A stretch of 43,494 bases of DNA from an uncultured Azospirillum sp. (GTDB taxonomy: Bacteria > Pseudomonadota > Alphaproteobacteria > Azospirillales > Azospirillaceae): the NCBI RefSeq assembly GCF_946480385.1, contig NZ_CAMLJP010000045.1, forward strand, positions 1 through 43,494, given 5' to 3'. Of this stretch, positions 42,947 through 43,494 are shown piece after piece (within the stretch, counting starts at the first letter, position 1; each line of letters begins with the position of its first letter). Below the pieces are notes generated by a model that ran no database searches, was not told the origin of the DNA, and saw only the letters and a program-made list of their open reading frames with translations. The translations under genes were made by a program, and so were the position numbers.

Positions 42947-43366
42947 ATGACGTCGCCGCTTCTGCCCCAGAACTATTCCCCGTCGGAAGACGAGGAGTTC
43001 ATGAACCCGATCATGCGGGAGTATTTCCGCCAGAAGCTGCTGCGCTGGCGCGCGGAGCTTCTTGCGGAATCAACCGGCACGCTGAACAGCCTCCAGGAAG
43101 GCGGTATCCAGGAACCGGATATCGCCGACCGCGCCTCGGCGGAGACCGACCGCGCGCTGGAACTGCGCACCCGTGACCGCGAACGCAAGCTGATCTCCAA
43201 GATCGACGCCGCGCTGGAGCGTCTGGTCGACGGCAGCTACGGCTATTGCGAGGAGACGGGCGATCCCATCTCCGTGCGCCGGCTGGATGCCCGTCCGATC
43301 GCGACGCTGAGCCTGGAGGCCCAGGAGCGTCACGAGCGGATGGAACGGACCCAGCGCGACGACTGA
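42947..43366 (+). CDS. dksA: DksA-type RNA polymerase regulator with single cysteine
   Basis: The 139-residue protein works with ppGpp in the RNA polymerase secondary channel, acting on rRNA and amino acid genes. It has the coiled coil (about 25-95) with the tip motif DIADRA (Asp58, Asp61), and the globular end DGSYGYCEETGDPISVRRLDARPIATLSLEAQERHERM. Of the four zinc-binding cysteines in E. coli DksA only Cys101 remains; the other three positions hold Thr, Ser and Ala. So it probably does not bind zinc, as known for Pseudomonas DksA2. The ATG at 42947 gives the normal length. A promoter and terminator flank it. Confidence 0.93.
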   Translation: MTSPLLPQNYSPSEDEEFMNPIMREYFRQKLLRWRAELLAESTGTLNSLQEGGIQEPDIADRASAETDRALELRTRDRERKLISKIDAALERLVDGSYGYCEETGDPISVRRLDARPIATLSLEAQERHERMERTQRDD

Positions 43367-43459
43367 CGCCGCGCCGTCTTCCGGCAGGTCACGGCCTTCC
43401 CGGCGCCGGTTGCCGGGTCGGGGACGTGCGTTTTGCCGGAAGCCACACCGACGGATTTG

Positions 43460-43494
43460 AAAGCGCCGGTCCCCGACCGGCGCTTTCGTCGTTT
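43460..43494 (+). terminator. Rho-independent terminator after dksA
   Basis: A perfect 11-bp stem is formed by AAAGCGCCGGT (43460-43470) and ACCGGCGCTTT (43476-43486) with loop CCCCG, followed by CGTCGTTT at the window end. Confidence 0.8.

Overview
The window is a GC-rich alphaproteobacterial chromosome segment, most likely from Azospirillum or a close relative in the Rhodospirillales. I base this on the protein types rather than any database search: a SciP (DUF1153) CtrA inhibitor, DivK and PleD, an EipB/DUF1849 envelope protein, a FliX flagellar regulator, an alpha operon without rpsD, and a single-cysteine DksA. Codon use looks uniform. I saw no insertion sequence, prophage, CRISPR array, tRNA or rRNA gene.

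Layout. 1-3200: an unidentified gene, then rpsM-rpsK-rpoA-rplQ with its own consensus promoter, a structured leader, internal hairpins and a strong terminator. 3200-8400: YqaA/DedA-type membrane protein, a small two-helix membrane protein, a lipoprotein with mirror-image cysteine spacing, rarA, a small unknown gene, eipB and a 2-hydroxyacid dehydrogenase. 8550-11450: signalling block with a short diguanylate cyclase behind a sigma-54 type promoter, then divK-pleD. 11500-18130: PAP2 phosphatase, a SWIM-SNF2 helicase, a DUF4405 membrane protein with a direct-repeat operator, and a TPR-glycosyltransferase-like fusion. 18200-21510: AraC regulator, azlCD, rsmA-arfB. 21600-29650: an MFS transporter, the minus-strand operon enoyl-CoA hydratase / CoA-binding protein / metY, and dprA-topA. 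30000-36500: soluble PAS chemoreceptor, second enoyl-CoA hydratase, rhomboid protease, an AT-rich gap with a tiny hydrophobic peptide gene, an orphan TRAP receptor, and a divergent MaoC/TetR pair. 36500-43494: sciP, flgD, fliK, flgN, flgJ/cheL-like, flgI, fliX and dksA.

How the parts fit. Several blocks connect cell cycle, c-di-GMP and flagellum control: DivK and PleD, a second GGDEF enzyme with a predicted RpoN promoter, SciP next to the hook genes, FliX (partner of the sigma-54 activator FlbD) divergent from flgI, and sigma-54 type promoters before fliK and flgI. The flagellar genes look like two units, flgI-flgJ-flgN ending in an intrinsic terminator, and fliK-flgD with its own promoter.

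The most novel candidate is at 33353-33550. A 24-codon hydrophobic peptide gene has a good ribosome-binding site, a perfect leader hairpin, a perfect 14-bp hairpin two bases after its stop codon, and a possible opposing promoter. This layout resembles type I toxin-antitoxin loci, but the function is unproven. The other strong regulatory signal is the perfect 18-bp inverted repeat between the MaoC and TetR genes. All functional calls rest on reading sequence motifs; no search or alignment was run.
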